Source: Verrucomicrobiota bacterium
GTDB lineage: Bacteria > Verrucomicrobiota > Verrucomicrobiia > Chthoniobacterales > UBA10450
Assembly (NCBI GenBank): GCA_003219925.1
Contig: QHQU01000034.1
Coordinates: 1 to 5,804 of the forward strand
Reading direction: 5' to 3'
Length of the DNA: 5,804 bases
How positions within the stretch are numbered: position 1 is the first letter of the stretch; every line of letters starts with the position of its first letter. Positions 4,731-5,804 of the stretch are shown one piece after another. The position numbers were made by a program, and so were the translations under genes. Below the pieces are notes generated by a model that saw only the letters and a list, made by a program, of their open reading frames with translations, did not search any database and was not told where the DNA came from.

Positions 4731-5804
4731 TATGCACACCTTCTTGGAGTGGCTTCTTGTCGCCCATCGGCTAGCAGTTCGAAGAGTCGTTCACTAACTT
4801 CGTCCAGTGAATGTACCTCAAAATTCCCGGAACCAACTGCAAGCTGAGCGAGCAACTCCGGATTCGCAATGCATTGCCGTAACACCTCATGAATTGTTTC
4901 GCCTGTTAGATTTTCGAGCAGCAGGCCATTTTGACCATCGCGCACTACTTCGCCACAAAAACGCGACGCTATGATCGGCAGCGACCAGGCTTGCGCTTCC
5001 AACTGAGTCAAACCAAATCCGTCGGACAACGTCGGAAGTATCAACAGATCCGCCTTTCGGTAGAAGCTGTCTACCTCGCCACGCGAAACTACATCGAACC
5101 AGCGAACGCGCGGGTTATTTTCCAAATCCTGTGGAATCGCGATTTGCACCGGACCAACAAATTCAAACTCGATCGGCTCATTTTTAAGTTGGCGAATCGC
5201 ATCGAACAAACGCGCCACGCCCTTGCGCAGATTAATCTGTCCCAGGAACAGAACGCGAAGCGGGCGTTGTTCGTCAAACCGATCTGGATATTGCCGCTCT
5301 CCTCTGACCTCTGATATCTGTCCTCTGTCCTCTATCCCCTGATAGGCGAGAGGAATAACGGATACCTTTTCACCATTAACTCCTGCCTTAAGAAGGCAGG
5401 TCCTCGACCATTTGGAATTCACAATAATATGATCGGCCAGACTGCATTCTTCTTGCCAATTGTCCCAGTATTCTGGGGGAGCCGGTCGCCAATCGCCGGC
5501 CAGTTCCGGCACCCGCGCCGCTTCATCTGCCACAATCTTCTCCTCCACTGGGCCGGGATCGATCTGTCCGAGCGCAGTTTTCCAGCCGCGTTGTTTCGCG
5601 AACCGGAAAATGTCCCGTGCGGCGTAACTGTAAGCAAAAATAATCAGCTCCGTTTTCAGCGTTTCAGATTTCGGCGTTTCAGCTTTTCGCGTCAAGTAGG
5701 CGCACGCCCTTCGTTGGAACCAGCGATTGCGCGCGATTACGCGCTGCCATTCTGAAAGTTTTCTTATTCGAGCTGCTGCTTCAAACGCAACCAAACCGCT
5801 ATTC
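4730..5804 (-). CDS. GT4-like glycosyltransferase, 5' end cut by right window edge
   Basis: Likely retaining glycosyltransferase of the same pathway. Residues are numbered from the Leu codon TTG at 5794; the frame has no stop between 5794 and the window edge (codons for N, S, G precede it), so the true start is probably outside and the TTG is only internal. The acceptor-side domain is partly present, with NRWFQRRACAYL, AYSYAARDIFRFAKQRGWKT, and ADHIIVNSKWSRTCLLKAGV running to VSVIPLAYQ (about 145-152). The donor-side domain starts at RVLFLGQINLRKGVARLFDA (180-199), with basic residues R190 and K191; the signature SDGFGLTQLEAQAWSLPI carries D258 and E266, the Asp-x7-Glu form of EX7E. Two short repeat-derived stretches are translated inside it: AETPKSETLKTE (38-49), and EDRGQISEVRGERQ (155-168) in the linker between domains. 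Its TAA overlaps the methyltransferase ATG by one base. The family is clear; the substrate is unknown. Confidence 0.9.
   Translation of the reverse strand, partial: NSGLVAFEAAARIRKLSEWQRVIARNRWFQRRACAYLTRKAETPKSETLKTELIIFAYSYAARDIFRFAKQRGWKTALGQIDPGPVEEKIVADEAARVPELAGDWRPAPPEYWDNWQEECSLADHIIVNSKWSRTCLLKAGVNGEKVSVIPLAYQGIEDRGQISEVRGERQYPDRFDEQRPLRVLFLGQINLRKGVARLFDAIRQLKNEPIEFEFVGPVQIAIPQDLENNPRVRWFDVVSRGEVDSFYRKADLLILPTLSDGFGLTQLEAQAWSLPIIASRFCGEVVRDGQNGLLLENLTGETIHEVLRQCIANPELLAQLAVGSGNFEVHSLDEVSERLFELLADGRQEATPRRCA
4739..4745 (-). promoter_or_regulatory. Ribosome binding site that decides the methyltransferase start
   Basis: The minus strand reads AAGAAGG, then eight bases (TGTGCATA), then ATG at 4730. 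The spacing suits ATG 4730 and excludes the in-frame GTG at 4739, whose first base is the last G of this motif. The site lies inside the end of the upstream glycosyltransferase gene, consistent with translational coupling. Confidence 0.6.
5301..5337. repeat. Degenerate tandem repeat translated inside the glycosyltransferase
   Basis: On the plus strand the sequence cycles through CCTCTGACCTCTGA, TATCTG, TCCTCTGTCCTCT; on the coding strand this is a series of GAGGACAGAGG-like units about seven bases apart. It stays in frame and encodes most of EDRGQISEVRGERQ, in the linker between the two Rossmann domains of the 4730-5804 gene. I recall this kind of CAGAGG repeat as widespread in some Verrucomicrobiota and related genomes, both between and inside genes; that link is from memory. 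Confidence 0.65.
5382..5400. repeat. Perfect 8-base inverted repeat inside a coding region
   Basis: CCTGCCTT, a three-base loop AAG, then AAGGCAGG form a perfect stem. It lies within the codons for TCLLKAG in the 4730-5804 gene, a stretch that looks like ordinary family sequence. No T-run follows on either strand, so it is not a standard terminator. A role in RNA folding is possible, but chance is equally likely. Confidence 0.4.
5648..5686. repeat. Second tandem repeat (CTGAAACG units) translated inside the glycosyltransferase
   Basis: The coding strand reads GCTGAAACGCCGAAAT then CTGAAACGCTGAAAACG, i.e. four near-copies of a 7-9 base unit built on CTGAAACG. In frame it gives AETPKSETLKTE, a Lys/Glu/Thr-rich insert just before the hydrophobic strand LIIFAYSYAA. 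Like the repeat at 5301-5337, it sits where a glycosyltransferase can tolerate a surface loop. Confidence 0.6.

Noticed and set aside
4731..4739. GTG at 4739 as methyltransferase start
   Set aside because: The only good ribosome site (AAGG) overlaps this GTG, while it is eight bases from ATG 4730, which also forms a TAATG junction.
4931..5314. 127-codon open frame on the plus strand
   Set aside because: Antisense to the donor-side domain of the right-hand glycosyltransferase, with low-complexity basic composition and no recognisable motif.
5429..5755. 108-codon open frame on the plus strand
   Set aside because: Antisense to the same glycosyltransferase; its RFQRFRFRRFSF stretch is simply the reverse reading of the CTGAAACG repeat.
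5792..5794. TTG at 5794 as the true start of the right-hand glycosyltransferase
   Set aside because: The frame is open to the window edge, no ribosome site can be seen in the ten remaining bases, and the acceptor-side domain looks short at its N terminus, so the gene most likely begins outside the window.

Overview
The window looks like an internal piece of a bacterial surface-polysaccharide (O-antigen, capsule or exopolysaccharide) biosynthesis cluster. All six genes I can support lie on the minus strand and are read from the right edge to the left edge: a glycosyltransferase truncated by the right edge, a SAM-dependent methyltransferase, a multi-pass membrane protein resembling a Wzy-type repeat-unit polymerase, two complete GT4-like glycosyltransferases, and the first 46 codons of another glycosyltransferase truncated by the left edge. 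No RNA gene, mobile element, CRISPR array or convincing terminator was seen.

The packing is operon-like. Going downstream, the junctions are a 1-base TAATG overlap (4730), one gap of at least 107 bases (3898-4004), a direct TAG|ATG abutment (2376/2377), a 4-base ATGA overlap (1282-1285) and a 4-base GTGA overlap (137-140). Several starts have little or no Shine-Dalgarno sequence and probably depend on translational coupling. The gap upstream of the polymerase is the only place for an internal promoter or operator, and it holds a 10-base direct repeat.

Working model: cytoplasmic GT4 enzymes add sugars one by one to a lipid-linked repeat unit, the methyltransferase may methylate a sugar or chain end, and the membrane protein joins flipped units on the outer face of the inner membrane. 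The flippase, priming transferase and export genes would lie outside the window. The sugar specificities cannot be read from the sequence.

The organism is uncertain. Base composition is balanced, around half G+C by eye. The right-hand glycosyltransferase carries two short in-frame tandem repeats whose products (GQISEVRGER and AETPKSETLK types) I recall as common in Verrucomicrobiota and some related PVC or environmental genomes. That makes Verrucomicrobiota my best guess, with low to moderate confidence. I found no evidence of a wholly new system. The most useful oddities are the translated repeats, a glutamate-to-glutamine change in the GT4 signature of the 1282-2376 gene, and the unclear polymerase start with its strong Shine-Dalgarno facing an ATT codon.
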